Shown one piece after another: positions 9,557 to 19,634 of a stretch of DNA of 60,430 bases. Source of the DNA: Bartonella sp. AU18XJBT. GTDB lineage: Bacteria > Pseudomonadota > Alphaproteobacteria > Rhizobiales > Rhizobiaceae. The stretch lies in the NCBI RefSeq assembly GCF_028618595.1, contig NZ_JAQITE010000010.1, forward strand, positions 1 through 60,430. The letters run 5' to 3'. Every line of letters begins with the position of its first letter. Within the stretch, counting starts at the first letter, position 1. Under the pieces are notes generated by a model. The model was not told where the DNA came from. It did not search any database and worked only from the letters and a program-made list of their open reading frames with translations. Position numbers and translations under genes: made by a program.

Positions 9557-9649
9557 ATCAGAGATTTAAAATCATATCGTTGGTTGTAGAATCTCTGATG
9601 GGAACAATATAATTGTTGAGAGGGCGTCACATGAAAAAGGTGATGCCCT
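9557..9649 (+). promoter_or_regulatory. Two stem-loops between tsf and pyrH
   Basis: A perfect 10-base stem pairs ATCAGAGATT (9557-9566) with its complement at 9590-9599. A second 10-base stem with one G-U pair joins AGGGCGTCAC (9621-9630) to 9640-9649. Neither is followed by a clear T tract, so these look more like mRNA processing or stability elements than a classic terminator. Confidence 0.4.
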
Positions 9650-9697
9650 TCGTAATGTCAAAAGCAAAAAGTCAATGTGCTTTTGGGGAGATTATTA

Positions 9698-10417
9698 ATG
9701 GCATTAGCACTTCCGTATAAACGTATTCTTTTAAAGGCTTCTGGTGAAGCTCTTATGGGGGGGCAGAGTTTTGGCATTGATGTTTCTGTTGTAGACCGTA
9801 TTGCCGCTGATATTGCAGAAGTGCGCACAATGGGGATAGAGGTTGCGGTTGTTATCGGTGGGGGAAATATTTTTCGTGGCGTTGCTGTTGCTTCGCATGG
9901 TGGAGACCGAGTGACAGGTGATCATATGGGAATGCTTGCAACTGCTATTAACTCTTTAGCATTGCGAACATCTTTGACAAAATTAGGGATTGAAACTGTT
10001 GTACTCTCTGCGATTGCTATGCCACAAATTTGTGAAAGTTTCTCGCAACGTAAAGCAATAGCTTATATGAATCAGGGAAAAGTTGTCATTTTTGCGGGCG
10101 GTACAGGAAATCCATTTTTTACCACTGATTCTGCTGCTACTTTACGTGCGGCAGAAATTGGTGCAGATGTTCTTCTTAAAGGAACACAAGTTGATGGTAT
10201 TTATTCAGCAGATCCAAAAATAGACCCTACGGCTAAGCGTTTTGATCAATTAACACATGTTGAAGTTTTGCAGTGGGGATTATCTGTTATGGATTCAACG
10301 GCGGTCACTCTAGCACGTGAGAACAATGTACCGATTATTGTGTATTCCATTCATGAAAAGGGCGGTTTGGCTAAGGTCTTGAATGGAACAGGACGCTTTA
10401 CAATAGTATCGGAATAA
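9698..10417 (+). CDS. pyrH: Uridylate kinase (UMP kinase)
   Basis: PyrH phosphorylates UMP to UDP in pyrimidine nucleotide synthesis. The 239-residue product shows the amino-acid-kinase fold: [14 protein letters not shown] at the N-terminus, [36 protein letters not shown] and the [13 protein letters not shown] loop. The ATG at 9698 is chosen because GGGGAG sits 8 bases upstream; a GTG-initiated extension to 9677 would run through this site. The order tsf-pyrH-frr is conserved. Confidence 0.97.
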   Translation: MALALPYKRILLKASGEALMGGQSFGIDVSVVDRIAADIAEVRTMGIEVAVVIGGGNIFRGVAVASHGGDRVTGDHMGMLATAINSLALRTSLTKLGIETVVLSAIAMPQICESFSQRKAIAYMNQGKVVIFAGGTGNPFFTTDSAATLRAAEIGADVLLKGTQVDGIYSADPKIDPTAKRFDQLTHVEVLQWGLSVMDSTAVTLARENNVPIIVYSIHEKGGLAKVLNGTGRFTIVSE

Positions 10418-10454
10418 GGGTAAGCTTCAAAGGACAATTGAAGGAGACAGAAAT

Positions 10455-11015
10455 ATGAATGTTACATCAATTATGGATGATCTGAAACGTCGCATGGATG
10501 GTGCCATTACGGCTTTTAAACATGAATTAGGTGGTTTGCGAACTGGGCGTGCATCGGCCAGTTTATTAGAACCGTTGACCGTTGAATCTTATGGTTCTGT
10601 TGTGCACATAAATCAGGTTGCTAATATTTCTGTTCCAGAACCTCGGATGCTTTCTGTTTCTGTATGGGATAAAACGATGGTCGGAGCTGTAGAGCGCGCT
10701 ATTCGCGATTCTGGTCTTGGTTTAAATCCCATAACTGATGGTACGAATTTACGTATTCCTTTGCCTGAGCTGAATGAAGAACGCCGTAAAGAACTTGTAA
10801 AAATTGCGCATCACTATGCAGAGCAAGCGCGTGTTGCTACACGTCATGTTCGTCGAGATGGTCTGGACAATTTAAAAAAGTTAGAAAAAAATGGTGAGAT
10901 TGGACAAGATGAAGCCCATAGTTTGTCTGAAAAAGTTCAAAAACTCACAGATGAAACTATTGCTGATATTGATAAAATTTTAGCCGTAAAGGAATCTGAA
11001 ATTATGCACGTTTAA
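10455..11015 (+). CDS. frr: Ribosome recycling factor
   Basis: RRF (186 residues) splits post-termination ribosomes together with EF-G. Hallmarks are the helix-bundle start [27 protein letters not shown], the [14 protein letters not shown] segment and the [16 protein letters not shown] helix. A strong AAGGAGA site precedes the ATG. It lies 37 bases after pyrH. The gene usually found next in relatives, uppS, is not present. Confidence 0.98.
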   Translation: MNVTSIMDDLKRRMDGAITAFKHELGGLRTGRASASLLEPLTVESYGSVVHINQVANISVPEPRMLSVSVWDKTMVGAVERAIRDSGLGLNPITDGTNLRIPLPELNEERRKELVKIAHHYAEQARVATRHVRRDGLDNLKKLEKNGEIGQDEAHSLSEKVQKLTDETIADIDKILAVKESEIMHV

Positions 11016-11738
11016 GACGGTTTTGTCGCTAGAAAAGGATATTATATCCCCAGCCTGTAAATTGTTTCTAGGGATAATAGTGGGGAGTGCTGTGTTCTGT
11101 GATAGCAAGGTGTGATGCAGGAAGGTATTTTATCATCTTGTTTTGGGAAGGTTGATTTGAAAAGGCAGATGTTTTAATTTTTTAATCTGCGTGGTAAATT
11201 GTGCCCTTTTCTGGAAGACAGTATTTAACAGCATGGTGTGGGCTTTTAGTTGAGCACGTCTTTGTTAAACTGTATAATGAAAGCATTATTAGAAATTATT
11301 CAAATATTCTAAGATGAAGGTTAGGGAAAGAATATAAAGCAAAAAAAATAAGCCTAACCTTTCTCTTATTTCCCATTATAAAACATGTGAGTATAATCGA
11401 TCAAACAGATGTTATGTGGCGTAATTCGTTTTTTGACGACGAATAGTTGATAGAAAAGTATTGTTATACGAAACCTATATTAGTTAATTTGTATGGGGCA
11501 GAGGTAACTACTTTTTCATTTTATATTTGAGAAAGTATTAAAAAATATTTTAGGATTAATCTTGACGAAGATTTTTGAAGCTGTTTTCATTGATTATTAG
11601 TTTCATAAACGCTATCTTGGTAGACTGAATTGTTTATGATAAATTATAAGAGAAATTATACAAGTATGAAATGAAAATACTGCGTAGGGGAGTTTTTCTT
11701 GCGTCAATTTTAGAGCTTGTATTTTCTATTTTTATGGT
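11016..11738. other. Long gap between frr and cdsA where uppS would be expected
   Basis: About 720 bases contain no supported open frame on either strand. I looked for the undecaprenyl-diphosphate synthase start motif (I-M-D-G-N-x-R-W) and the RTSGE motif and found neither. An inverted repeat is present: AAGGTTAGG at 11318-11326 with its complement at 11354-11362. The rest is AT-rich without recognisable structure. The cdsA promoter may lie here. Confidence 0.6.
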
Positions 11739-11750
11739 TTGGATGTTGTT

Positions 11751-12566
11751 TTGTCTAATTTGGTTTATCGTGTTCTGACAGCTTTTGTTTTTGGCGTTAT
11801 TGCGTTGTATCTAACATGGTTGGGAGGAAACTTCTTTTTTTTATTTGTATGGTGTATTGGCGGTTTTGTTCTTTATGAGTGGATGAGTATTACTAAAGAA
11901 AAATGGTGTGCTGTACAAAAAATATTAGCAAGTATCTTTTATTTGATCTTTGGCTTTTTTTTAGTGTTAAATGTATCTGCTTCATTGAATTTTTGTGTTT
12001 TAATCGTTTTAGCTGTGGTGTTGGCTATTATATCTATCAAAAAGAGTGGTTGGGTTTTTTGTGGTTTTTTATATGCATCTTTTCCTGTTGTTGCTTTATG
12101 CTTTCTACGGGATCATGAAATGTTGGGATTTCAAGTTGTTATTTTCTTATTTACGATAGTGTGGGGAACAGATATTGGTGGTTATTTTATCGGACGTGCA
12201 TTAGGGGGGGCTAAATTAGCACCACAATTTTCTCCTAATAAAACATGGTCTGGAGCGCTTGGTGGTACATTTGTCGGAGTTTTCGGTGGTATATGGGTTT
12301 CTTTTGGATTTTTTGATATAAATTTAGCCAGTTTTTTTGTGCCACTCCTTACACTTGTTTTGTCAATTGTTTCACAATTGAGTGATTTAGGGCAATCATG
12401 GCTCAAAAGACGGTTTTCTGTCAAAGATTCTAGTTCTTTATTGCCTGGACATGGTGGTTTTATGGATCGTATAGATGGATTGGTAGGGGCAGCTTTTCTC
12501 CTTTATTTAATTGGTTCATTTATGTCTGGTATGGATGCGCCTTTTAATCTTTTTAGTATGATCTAA
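11751..12566 (+). CDS. cdsA: Phosphatidate cytidylyltransferase (CDP-diacylglycerol synthase)
   Basis: CdsA converts phosphatidic acid and CTP to CDP-diacylglycerol, the precursor of all membrane phospholipids. The protein is a chain of hydrophobic segments ending in the family signature: SWLKRRFSVKDSS, then LPGHGGFMDRID. The central WGTDIGGYFIGR and SPNKTWSG motifs bind metal and substrate. The start is uncertain. There is no in-frame ATG at the front; TTG at 11751 gives an N-terminus like that of relatives (M-S-N-L) with GGA 7 bases upstream, and TTG at 11739 is the alternative. It abuts rseP. Confidence 0.94.
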   Translation: MSNLVYRVLTAFVFGVIALYLTWLGGNFFFLFVWCIGGFVLYEWMSITKEKWCAVQKILASIFYLIFGFFLVLNVSASLNFCVLIVLAVVLAIISIKKSGWVFCGFLYASFPVVALCFLRDHEMLGFQVVIFLFTIVWGTDIGGYFIGRALGGAKLAPQFSPNKTWSGALGGTFVGVFGGIWVSFGFFDINLASFFVPLLTLVLSIVSQLSDLGQSWLKRRFSVKDSSSLLPGHGGFMDRIDGLVGAAFLLYLIGSFMSGMDAPFNLFSMI

Positions 12567-12581
12567 TTGGGAGAAGATAGT

Positions 12582-13730
12582 TTGGAACTTTTAAATCATA
12601 TCGTCACTATGGGTGATTTTCTTTTAAGAAGTTTGAGTATTCTTTTCATCATTATGATTATCATTTTTGTGCACGAATTTGGGCATTATCTCATTGGTCG
12701 GTGGTGTGGTATTAAGGCGTTAATTTTTTCGCTTGGATTTGGACCAGAAATAGCGAGTTATACAGATAAGCAAGGCACGAAGTGGCGTTTAGCACTTATC
12801 CCCTTAGGAGGTTATGTAAAATTTGTTGGGGATGAGGAAAAAAACGATACGGTATCATCCTCATCATCTCTGATAGTTGATGGTTCATTTGCTAGTGCGC
12901 ATGCTTGGAAAAAAGCAGCAACTGTTTTTGCCGGTCCGTTCTTCAATGCCCTTTTTACTGTTGTTATTCTAACATTTTTTTTCTTTATCTATGGTCGTGT
13001 AGCCATTGAGCCCGTTGTTGGTTCTTTGGTAAAAGATAGTCCTGCTCTTCAGTCCGGTTTGGAATTAGGTGATCGTTTTGTTGAAATGGATGGGCGACGA
13101 GTTGAAAGTTTTGAAGATTTGATGAATTATGTAACTTTTCACGGAAGAGAACCCATAGAGTTTAAAATAGAACGCATGGGGCGAGTCTTTACAACGGTGA
13201 TTACTCCAAAAGTTGTTGAGCGAGATGATGGATTTGGTAATCGAACACGAAGTGCTATGATAGGTGTAGGTGTTCCTGTTGATTTAAATAATCCTGCACA
13301 TTTAGATCCAACTTATATAAAACATATTCGCTATGGTTTTGTAACAGCTGTAAGAGAAGCAGCAGACCGTACTGTGTTTATCGCCACTCAAACCGTTCTT
13401 TTTATGAGTCGTTTAATAGGAGGCAAAGAGGATCGTTGTCGGCTAAGTGGACCTTCTAAAACCATTAAAATTGCTTGGAAAGTGAGCGAGACAGGTTTTA
13501 TCTCTTTATTGAATTTGGCAGCTTTTCTTTCAATAAGTGTTGGGCTTATTAACCTTTTTCCGATTCTACCGCTTGACGGTGGGCATCTTTTATTGCATGT
13601 CATGGAGGTCATTACTGGGAGGAGAATATCTGCTAAAATTCAGGGAATTGTTTTTCGTTTAGGTTTTGCCATTCTTCTCCTTTTTATGATCTTTGTCTTT
13701 TTAAATGATTATTTTTGTTGGTTTAGCTAA
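12582..13730 (+). CDS. rseP: Site-2 zinc protease RseP/MmpA
   Basis: This intramembrane metalloprotease cleaves transmembrane substrates such as anti-sigma factors and, in Caulobacter (as MmpA), the polarity factor PodJ. From TTG at 12582 it has 382 residues. The zinc site HEFGH falls near residues 31-35 in the first membrane segment, a PDZ domain lies in the middle (VVGSLVKDSPALQSGLELGD), and the second motif NLFPILPLDGGH is near 322-333. The TTG is chosen because GGGAGAAG lies just upstream; TTG at 12567 directly after the cdsA stop is the alternative. The cdsA-rseP-bamA order links it to envelope synthesis. Confidence 0.95.
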   Translation: MELLNHIVTMGDFLLRSLSILFIIMIIIFVHEFGHYLIGRWCGIKALIFSLGFGPEIASYTDKQGTKWRLALIPLGGYVKFVGDEEKNDTVSSSSSLIVDGSFASAHAWKKAATVFAGPFFNALFTVVILTFFFFIYGRVAIEPVVGSLVKDSPALQSGLELGDRFVEMDGRRVESFEDLMNYVTFHGREPIEFKIERMGRVFTTVITPKVVERDDGFGNRTRSAMIGVGVPVDLNNPAHLDPTYIKHIRYGFVTAVREAADRTVFIATQTVLFMSRLIGGKEDRCRLSGPSKTIKIAWKVSETGFISLLNLAAFLSISVGLINLFPILPLDGGHLLLHVMEVITGRRISAKIQGIVFRLGFAILLLFMIFVFLNDYFCWFS

Positions 13731-13932
13731 TTAAATTATGGAAAAGGCTTTATAAATTGAGTAATAATAGCGAAAACAAATTGAAGGTTGTTTACCATGT
13801 CTGCAAAATGTTGTGGCGTCATATATTATAATGAGTATTAAGGAATGAAAAGTCTCGCTGTAAAAAGGTTGTTATGGCAGTTAGCTTTTTAAGGCATCAT
13901 GTCTAAGGAACAAGAGTAAGGTAAAAAAACCA

Positions 13933-16329
13933 ATGACTACGAATTCAAAGTTTTTAAATGCAGCATCTGTATTGGTGTTAAAGATGGGGATGATTGCCCC
14001 AGCAACGGTTTTTATGTCAATTGCTGCGGTTGGAGAAATACAAGCGTCTGTAGTCCGTTCTATTGAGGTCCGTGGGAATAAGTTTGTAAGTTCTCAGGCG
14101 ATTCGAGACAATATGGGAATTAAGCCTGGACAAGGGGTTTCCAGTGGTGATGTTGATAATGCTGTAAAGAACCTTTTTGAATTGGGTTTATTTTATGATG
14201 TTAAAATAAATCCGGTAGGTGATAAATTGATTGTATTCGTGAAAGAATATGAGGTTGTCAATCAAGTATTGTTTCAAGGAAATAAATCTTTTAAAGACCC
14301 AGATCTTAAGCGGTTTATTTCTTTAAAACCGAATGAGCCTTTTAATTCTGCTAAGCTTTCTGCTGATATAAATACAATTCGTGAAGCTTATAAAACTCTT
14401 GGTCGTAATAATATCACTGTTAATGTTCAAACGATTAACCTTGGAAAAGGGCGGGTTAATGTGGTATTTAATGTTGTTGAAGGGAAAAAAACAAAGATTG
14501 GTGATATCACTTTTAAGGGAAATAGTGTCTTTGGAAGTCGCCGTTTGCGTGATGTGATTTCAACAAAAACTTCAGGAATTTTTTCGAAGTTGTTGGGAGG
14601 TGATGTTTACAGTGAAGAGCGTCTCGCCGCTGATGAGGAAGCTTTACGTCGCTTTTATTATAATCGTGGTTATGCAGATTTTCGTGTAGTCTCTTCTAAA
14701 GCAACTTTTGATGCAGCAAGCAATACGTATAAAATTTCTTTCGTTCTTGATGAGGGGGTGCGCTATAAAATTAGTGATATTCAGGTTGAAAGTGATGTTG
14801 ATGGAATTGACGTTCAATCTGTGAAAAAGGTGCTTAAAACCCAGCCAGGTGATGTTTATAGTGCAGAAGATATTGAGCAGTCTGTTGCAATTATTAATAA
14901 CAAGGTTGCTGATTCGGGATATGCTTTTGCTAAAGTTGAACCGCGGGGAAATCGTAATCTAGCAAATCATACAATTTCAATTTTATATAATATTGAACAG
15001 GGTACACGTGCCTATATTCAGCGTATTGATATACGTGGCAATGAAAAAACGCGTGATTACGTCATTCGTCGTGAGATTGATTTAAACGAAGGAGATGCTT
15101 ACAATCAAACTTTATTACAGCGGGCAAAACGTCGTCTAGAAAGTTTAGGTTTCTTCAAAGCAGTTAATATTTCAATGGTTCCCACAGATCAATCTGACCA
15201 AGTTATTTTGGTAATAGATGTCGTTGAAGCTTCAACAGGAGATCTCTCTCTTTCTGGAGGGTATACAACAGGGGGAACAAGTCCTGGTATGTCACTTGAA
15301 GTTTCTGTTACTGAACGTAATCTTGGGGGACGTGGTCAATATGTTCGTTTAGGGTTGGGTGCAGGGCAAGAAAAATCTCGTAATTATAATTTATCATTTG
15401 TTGATCCTTATTTCTTAGGGTATCGTTTATCTGCTGGTGTTGATGTTTTTCGTAGTACTTATCGTGCTGATAAAGCTTATGATGTACGACAGACAGGTGG
15501 ATCGCTGCGGTTTTCGTTACCTATTAATAATCAATTATCTGCTAATGTAGCTTATTCTTACGTGCAGGAAGAATATGATTTTGGCGGAGAGTATGATTTT
15601 GACAAAGAGAGTGACGTAATAGCATTATATGGGAAATATTCTGGTGCAATTGTTCAAGCTGCAAAACAAAGTCCTTGGAAACGTTCATCAATTAGTTATG
15701 GTTTCACCTATAATACGATTGATGATATGAGATCCCCCCATGATGGGTGGTACGTGCATCTTCTTCAGGAATATGCAGGGCTTGGTGGAAGTGCAAAGTT
15801 CTTGAAGACCACGGGTAAGGCGATGATGTACAAGACTCTTTCTGATCAGAAGGATATTGTTGGTTTGCTTTCCTTTGGGGGGGGGTATATCCACGGAATG
15901 GGCCGAGACGGTGTTCGTATTTTCGATATGTTTAAAGCAAATACTGATATGATTCGAGGGTTCAAATATAATGGAATTGGTCCGCGTCAGGTCTCCAGTA
16001 AGGGTGAGGTTTATTTCTTGGGGGGAACGACATATATGAATGCGACTGCTGAAGTACAGTTTCCTATTCCTGTTGTGCCTGAAGGGTTCGGGTTGCGCGG
16101 TGCTTTATTTGCGGATATTGCCACGCTTTATGGCAATAATTATAAAGCCGTTTTTAAGGGTGAACCGCCTGTTACCAATACCAAAAGTGCTTGGCGTTCA
16201 TCCGCAGGTGTGAGTTTGATGTGGGATTCTCCGTTTGGTCCTTTGCGTTTTGATTATGCTTGGCCAATAACGAAGCAGGAAGGTGATCGTTTGCAACAAT
16301 TGAATTTTGGTATTTCTACGAAGTTCTAA
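13933..16329 (+). CDS. bamA: Outer-membrane protein assembly factor BamA
   Basis: BamA inserts beta-barrel proteins into the outer membrane. The 798-residue protein has a long signal region ending near EIQAS (about residue 38), five POTRA repeats (for example RSIEVRGNKFVSSQAI, IGDITFKGNSVFG and IQRIDIRGNEKTRDYVI) and a C-terminal 16-strand barrel from about residue 430. The lid-loop type motif GIGPR is present (residues near 685), and the last residue is phenylalanine, the normal barrel insertion signal. A 202-base gap separates it from rseP and it leads the lipid A cluster. Confidence 0.97.
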   Translation: MTTNSKFLNAASVLVLKMGMIAPATVFMSIAAVGEIQASVVRSIEVRGNKFVSSQAIRDNMGIKPGQGVSSGDVDNAVKNLFELGLFYDVKINPVGDKLIVFVKEYEVVNQVLFQGNKSFKDPDLKRFISLKPNEPFNSAKLSADINTIREAYKTLGRNNITVNVQTINLGKGRVNVVFNVVEGKKTKIGDITFKGNSVFGSRRLRDVISTKTSGIFSKLLGGDVYSEERLAADEEALRRFYYNRGYADFRVVSSKATFDAASNTYKISFVLDEGVRYKISDIQVESDVDGIDVQSVKKVLKTQPGDVYSAEDIEQSVAIINNKVADSGYAFAKVEPRGNRNLANHTISILYNIEQGTRAYIQRIDIRGNEKTRDYVIRREIDLNEGDAYNQTLLQRAKRRLESLGFFKAVNISMVPTDQSDQVILVIDVVEASTGDLSLSGGYTTGGTSPGMSLEVSVTERNLGGRGQYVRLGLGAGQEKSRNYNLSFVDPYFLGYRLSAGVDVFRSTYRADKAYDVRQTGGSLRFSLPINNQLSANVAYSYVQEEYDFGGEYDFDKESDVIALYGKYSGAIVQAAKQSPWKRSSISYGFTYNTIDDMRSPHDGWYVHLLQEYAGLGGSAKFLKTTGKAMMYKTLSDQKDIVGLLSFGGGYIHGMGRDGVRIFDMFKANTDMIRGFKYNGIGPRQVSSKGEVYFLGGTTYMNATAEVQFPIPVVPEGFGLRGALFADIATLYGNNYKAVFKGEPPVTNTKSAWRSSAGVSLMWDSPFGPLRFDYAWPITKQEGDRLQQLNFGISTKF

Positions 16330-16394
16330 TTTGAGCAATTTTAAGAAGGAAAAACTTGAAGAGAATGGCCTAAGCTGGGAGAGAAAGTATTTTG

Positions 16395-17441
16395 ATGGCG
16401 GATACATTTTTTTTTACGCCGTCCCGGCAATTGACAGTTGCAAATGTTGCTGAGTTGACGGGTGCAAAGCTTCTTAATCCAGAGTTTTCTCATAAAGTTA
16501 TCAATACTCTTTCTTCACTTGAGAGTGCTGTGGAAGGTTCTCTTGTTTTTGTAGAGCATCGGAAGTTTTCTGATGCTTTACTGAACAGTTCTGCTGTTGC
16601 TGTTTTTTGTACGAATGAAATTGTTTTTAAAGTTCCTGAAACTATGGCAATTTTGGTAACAACCACACCACAGCGTGACTTTGCTCAGATTGGTCGTATT
16701 TTGTTTCCAGATTCTGTCAAACCAATACCTTGGTTGGGACCGAAGGGGATTTCATCGCTTGCGCATATTCATCCAACGGCTAAGCTGGCACATGATGTGT
16801 GTATTGAAGCGGGAGCTGTTATTGGTAGAAATGTTGAGATTGGTGCAGGAACTCTTATTTCATCTACAGCTGTTATCGGTGAAAATTGCCGTATTGGATG
16901 TGACTGCTATATTGCTCCTAAGGTAACAGTTCAGTGTTCTATAATAGGTGATAAGGTTCAGCTTTATCCTGGTGTTTGCATTGGGCAAGATGGTTTTGGT
17001 TATGTTGGGGGCATTTCTGGAATCGAGAAAATTCCACAGCTTGGTCGCGTTATTATTGAGGATGGTGTAGAAGTTGGTGCGAACACGACAATTGATCGTG
17101 GAACATTTCAAGATACTGTTATTGGTGAAGGAAGCAAGATTGATAATCTTGTACAAATTGCCCACAATGTAAAAATTGGCCGCTATTGTCTCATTGCCGC
17201 TCAATGTGGCATTGCGGGAAGTACATCTATAGGGGATATGTCTCAGCTTGGCGGATGTGTTGGAGTAGCCGATCACATCGTAATAGGTAAATCTGTTCAG
17301 ATTGCAGCTCGTAGTGGTGTTATGAATGATATTCCTGATGGCGAAAAATGGGGAGGTAGTCCAGCGCGACCATTTAAACAATGGTTTCGTGAAGTAGCGA
17401 CGTTGCGTAGTATGGGAAAAGTTAAAAAGGAGAAACGCTGA
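16395..17441 (+). CDS. lpxD: UDP-3-O-(3-hydroxyacyl)glucosamine N-acyltransferase
   Basis: LpxD adds the N-linked hydroxyacyl chain in the third step of lipid A synthesis. The 348-residue enzyme has the uridine-binding N-terminal domain and then a left-handed beta-helix of hexapeptide repeats ([24 protein letters not shown] and others). The catalytic histidine lies in [10 protein letters not shown]. The ATG at 16395 is taken rather than the adjoining in-frame TTG at 16392. It stops one base before the fabZ ATG, indicating tight coupling. Confidence 0.97.
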   Translation: MADTFFFTPSRQLTVANVAELTGAKLLNPEFSHKVINTLSSLESAVEGSLVFVEHRKFSDALLNSSAVAVFCTNEIVFKVPETMAILVTTTPQRDFAQIGRILFPDSVKPIPWLGPKGISSLAHIHPTAKLAHDVCIEAGAVIGRNVEIGAGTLISSTAVIGENCRIGCDCYIAPKVTVQCSIIGDKVQLYPGVCIGQDGFGYVGGISGIEKIPQLGRVIIEDGVEVGANTTIDRGTFQDTVIGEGSKIDNLVQIAHNVKIGRYCLIAAQCGIAGSTSIGDMSQLGGCVGVADHIVIGKSVQIAARSGVMNDIPDGEKWGGSPARPFKQWFREVATLRSMGKVKKEKR

Positions 17442-17442
17442 T

Positions 17443-17910
17443 ATGATCAGCAGTGAAAAGATTAAAAACTTAGAGGTTGTCGATATTGAAAAACTACTAT
17501 CAATATTACCTCACCGTTATCCATTTTTATTAATCGATCGTATCGTTGATATTGATGGTGAACAAGGAGCTATTGGTATTAAAAATATAACGATTAATGA
17601 GCCGCATTTTACGGGACATTTTCCCGCAAAGCCTGTTATGCCTGGAGTTTTGATTTTAGAAGCTATGGCACAAACGGCAGGAGCGATAGCACTTTTAAAT
17701 TTAGGCAATAAGCAAACAAATTTAGTTTACCTTATGACGGTTGATAAGGCAAAATTTCGCAAGCCGGTTATGCCTGGTGATCAGCTCAAGATTCATGTTC
17801 AGCTTTTGAAAAAAAGATCTGGTATGAGACGTTTTTCGTGTGTTGCAAAAGTAGAAGATGTCCGCGTCGCTGAAGCAGAAATTGCTGCGATGATTGTCGA
17901 AGAAGAATAA
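17443..17910 (+). CDS. fabZ: 3-hydroxyacyl-[acyl-carrier-protein] dehydratase
   Basis: FabZ dehydrates 3-hydroxyacyl-ACP in fatty-acid elongation and so competes with LpxA and LpxD for hydroxyacyl-ACP. The 155-residue protein has the hot-dog fold signature [12 protein letters not shown] and the catalytic pair in [23 protein letters not shown], that is, the histidine of GHFP and the glutamate of LEAMAQ. It sits between lpxD and lpxA, the usual arrangement, which allows supply and demand for hydroxyacyl chains to be coordinated. Confidence 0.97.
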   Translation: MISSEKIKNLEVVDIEKLLSILPHRYPFLLIDRIVDIDGEQGAIGIKNITINEPHFTGHFPAKPVMPGVLILEAMAQTAGAIALLNLGNKQTNLVYLMTVDKAKFRKPVMPGDQLKIHVQLLKKRSGMRRFSCVAKVEDVRVAEAEIAAMIVEEE

Positions 17911-17934
17911 ACGATATTTGATGGGAATTTAAAA

Positions 17935-18759
17935 ATGTCCGGTACGAAAATCCATCCAACTGCTCTTGTGGAGAAGGGAGCGCAGCTTGGTGAGAATGTA
18001 CGCGTTGGACCATTTTGCCATATTAGTTCAGAGGCTGTTATTGGTGATGAATGTAGTTTGACAAGTCATGTTGTAATAATGGGAAAGACAACATTAGGAG
18101 CTAAGAGTAGAGTGTTTTCTCATGCCGTTTTAGGAGGAGATCCGCAAAATAATAAACATAAAGGAGGGGCTACGACTCTTTTTATTGGCAAGAACTGTAC
18201 GATTCGTGAAGGTGTAACAATGCATAGAGGTTCCGATTCGAGTGTAGGAATGACAGTTGTTGGTGATAATTGCCAATTTTTTTGTTATGCGCATATCGCT
18301 CACGATTGTTATGTAGGCAATCATGTAACATTTGCCAATAATGCAATGATTGCTGGTCATGTTACTATTGGTGATTATGTGATTATTGGTGGTGGTGCTG
18401 CTGTTCATCAATTTGTTCGTGTTGGACATCATGCATTTATTGGTGGTGTATCTGCACTGGTTGGTGATCTGATACCTTATGGAACAGCTGTTGGTGTGCA
18501 GGCAAAACTTGCTGGCCTCAATATTATTGGTATGAAGCGTGCAGGACTTGAGCGTCAAGATATTCATGCACTCCGTCATGCGGTTGCCATGCTTTTTGAT
18601 CATAGCAAACCATTTAAAGAGCGTGTCAGTGATGTTGCTTCTTTCTATTCTTCTTCTCAGTCTGTTTCTGAAGTTGTTAATTTTATTAAAGAAGAAGGAA
18701 AGCGTTTTTATTGTACACCAAAATTTGAAGGTGATAGAATAAAAGAACATAAGGATTAA
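17935..18759 (+). CDS. lpxA: UDP-N-acetylglucosamine acyltransferase
   Basis: LpxA catalyses the first step of lipid A synthesis, O-acylating UDP-GlcNAc with hydroxyacyl-ACP. The 274-residue protein starts with IHPTALVEKGAQLGENVRVGPFCHI and continues as a hexapeptide-repeat beta-helix. The catalytic histidine is in the AHIAHDCYVGNHV motif. The C-terminal helical domain contains LNIIGMKRAGLER. It is 24 bases after fabZ and 2 bases before lpxI, so it belongs to the same transcript. Confidence 0.97.
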   Translation: MSGTKIHPTALVEKGAQLGENVRVGPFCHISSEAVIGDECSLTSHVVIMGKTTLGAKSRVFSHAVLGGDPQNNKHKGGATTLFIGKNCTIREGVTMHRGSDSSVGMTVVGDNCQFFCYAHIAHDCYVGNHVTFANNAMIAGHVTIGDYVIIGGGAAVHQFVRVGHHAFIGGVSALVGDLIPYGTAVGVQAKLAGLNIIGMKRAGLERQDIHALRHAVAMLFDHSKPFKERVSDVASFYSSSQSVSEVVNFIKEEGKRFYCTPKFEGDRIKEHKD

Positions 18760-18761
18760 AA

Positions 18762-19634
18762 ATGCCTATTTGGGGAGCCCGAAGTTTTCTTTCCGGCCGT
18801 ACTGCTATTATAGCAGGAAATGGTGTTCTACCGATTACTGTTGCGCAGGCTCTTGAGAAGAATGGAGAAAATCCTTTTCTTGTTCTTTTGCGTGGTGAGG
18901 CAGATTCTGTTCTTTATCGCTATGAGCATTGCGAGCTATCAATTGTAGAGTTAGCGCGACTCGTTAAAATTTTAAAAGAAGCTGGTGTATATAATATTGT
19001 TTTGGCAGGTGGTGTGAAAAAGCGTCCACTTCTTAAACAATTGCGACTGGACTGGACAACATTTTTAGCTCTTCCTAAGTTAATCAGAGCTTTGAAGAGG
19101 GGGGACGATGCGTTATTAAAAGCTTTTATACGGGTTATTGAAGCACACGGTTTTTGTGTTATCGGTGCTCATGAAATAGTTCCAGATCTTTTAGCACCCA
19201 TAGAATTCAATTTAACAGTGCGGCGTGCTACTCCAAAAGAGAAAAAAGATATTTTTTTAGCAGCAGAAGCAGCAAAGCTTTTAGGTCAATTAGATATCGG
19301 GCAAGCCGTTGTGGCTATCAATGGGAGAGTGGTTGCGGTTGAGGGTGCAGAGGGAACTGATAATATGCTGTGGCGTGTTTGTGAAATGCGAGAAAGAGGG
19401 CAAATTCCCCTTAAAGGTGGCATTCTTGTAAAATGTGCAAAACCACAACAGGATAATCGCGTTGATTTACCATCAATTGGGCCCGCGACAATAATGAATG
19501 TTGCAAAGAGTGGCTTATCTGGTGTTGCGGTGGAGGCAAATAGAAGTCTAATATTATCGGTGAAAACAACAATAGAAAAAGCCAACAAATATTCTCTATT
19601 TATAGAGACATTTGAAAGGTTTGGTCATGAATAA
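18762..19634 (+). CDS. lpxI: UDP-2,3-diacylglucosamine pyrophosphatase LpxI
   Basis: LpxI hydrolyses UDP-2,3-diacylglucosamine to lipid X and UMP and replaces LpxH in Alphaproteobacteria. The 290-residue product is a DUF1009 family protein: RTAIIAGNGVLPITVAQAL at the N-terminus, NIVLAGGVKKRP, and a C-terminal domain containing VVAVEGAEGTDNML and the CAKPQQDNRVDLPSIGP segment. The gene overlaps the start of lpxB by 8 bases, which supports translational coupling. Confidence 0.94.
   Translation: MPIWGARSFLSGRTAIIAGNGVLPITVAQALEKNGENPFLVLLRGEADSVLYRYEHCELSIVELARLVKILKEAGVYNIVLAGGVKKRPLLKQLRLDWTTFLALPKLIRALKRGDDALLKAFIRVIEAHGFCVIGAHEIVPDLLAPIEFNLTVRRATPKEKKDIFLAAEAAKLLGQLDIGQAVVAINGRVVAVEGAEGTDNMLWRVCEMRERGQIPLKGGILVKCAKPQQDNRVDLPSIGPATIMNVAKSGLSGVAVEANRSLILSVKTTIEKANKYSLFIETFERFGHE

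Noticed and set aside
18130..18750. 206-codon minus-strand open frame inside lpxA
   Set aside because: It is antisense to a clear LpxA; the length comes from the hexapeptide codon pattern.
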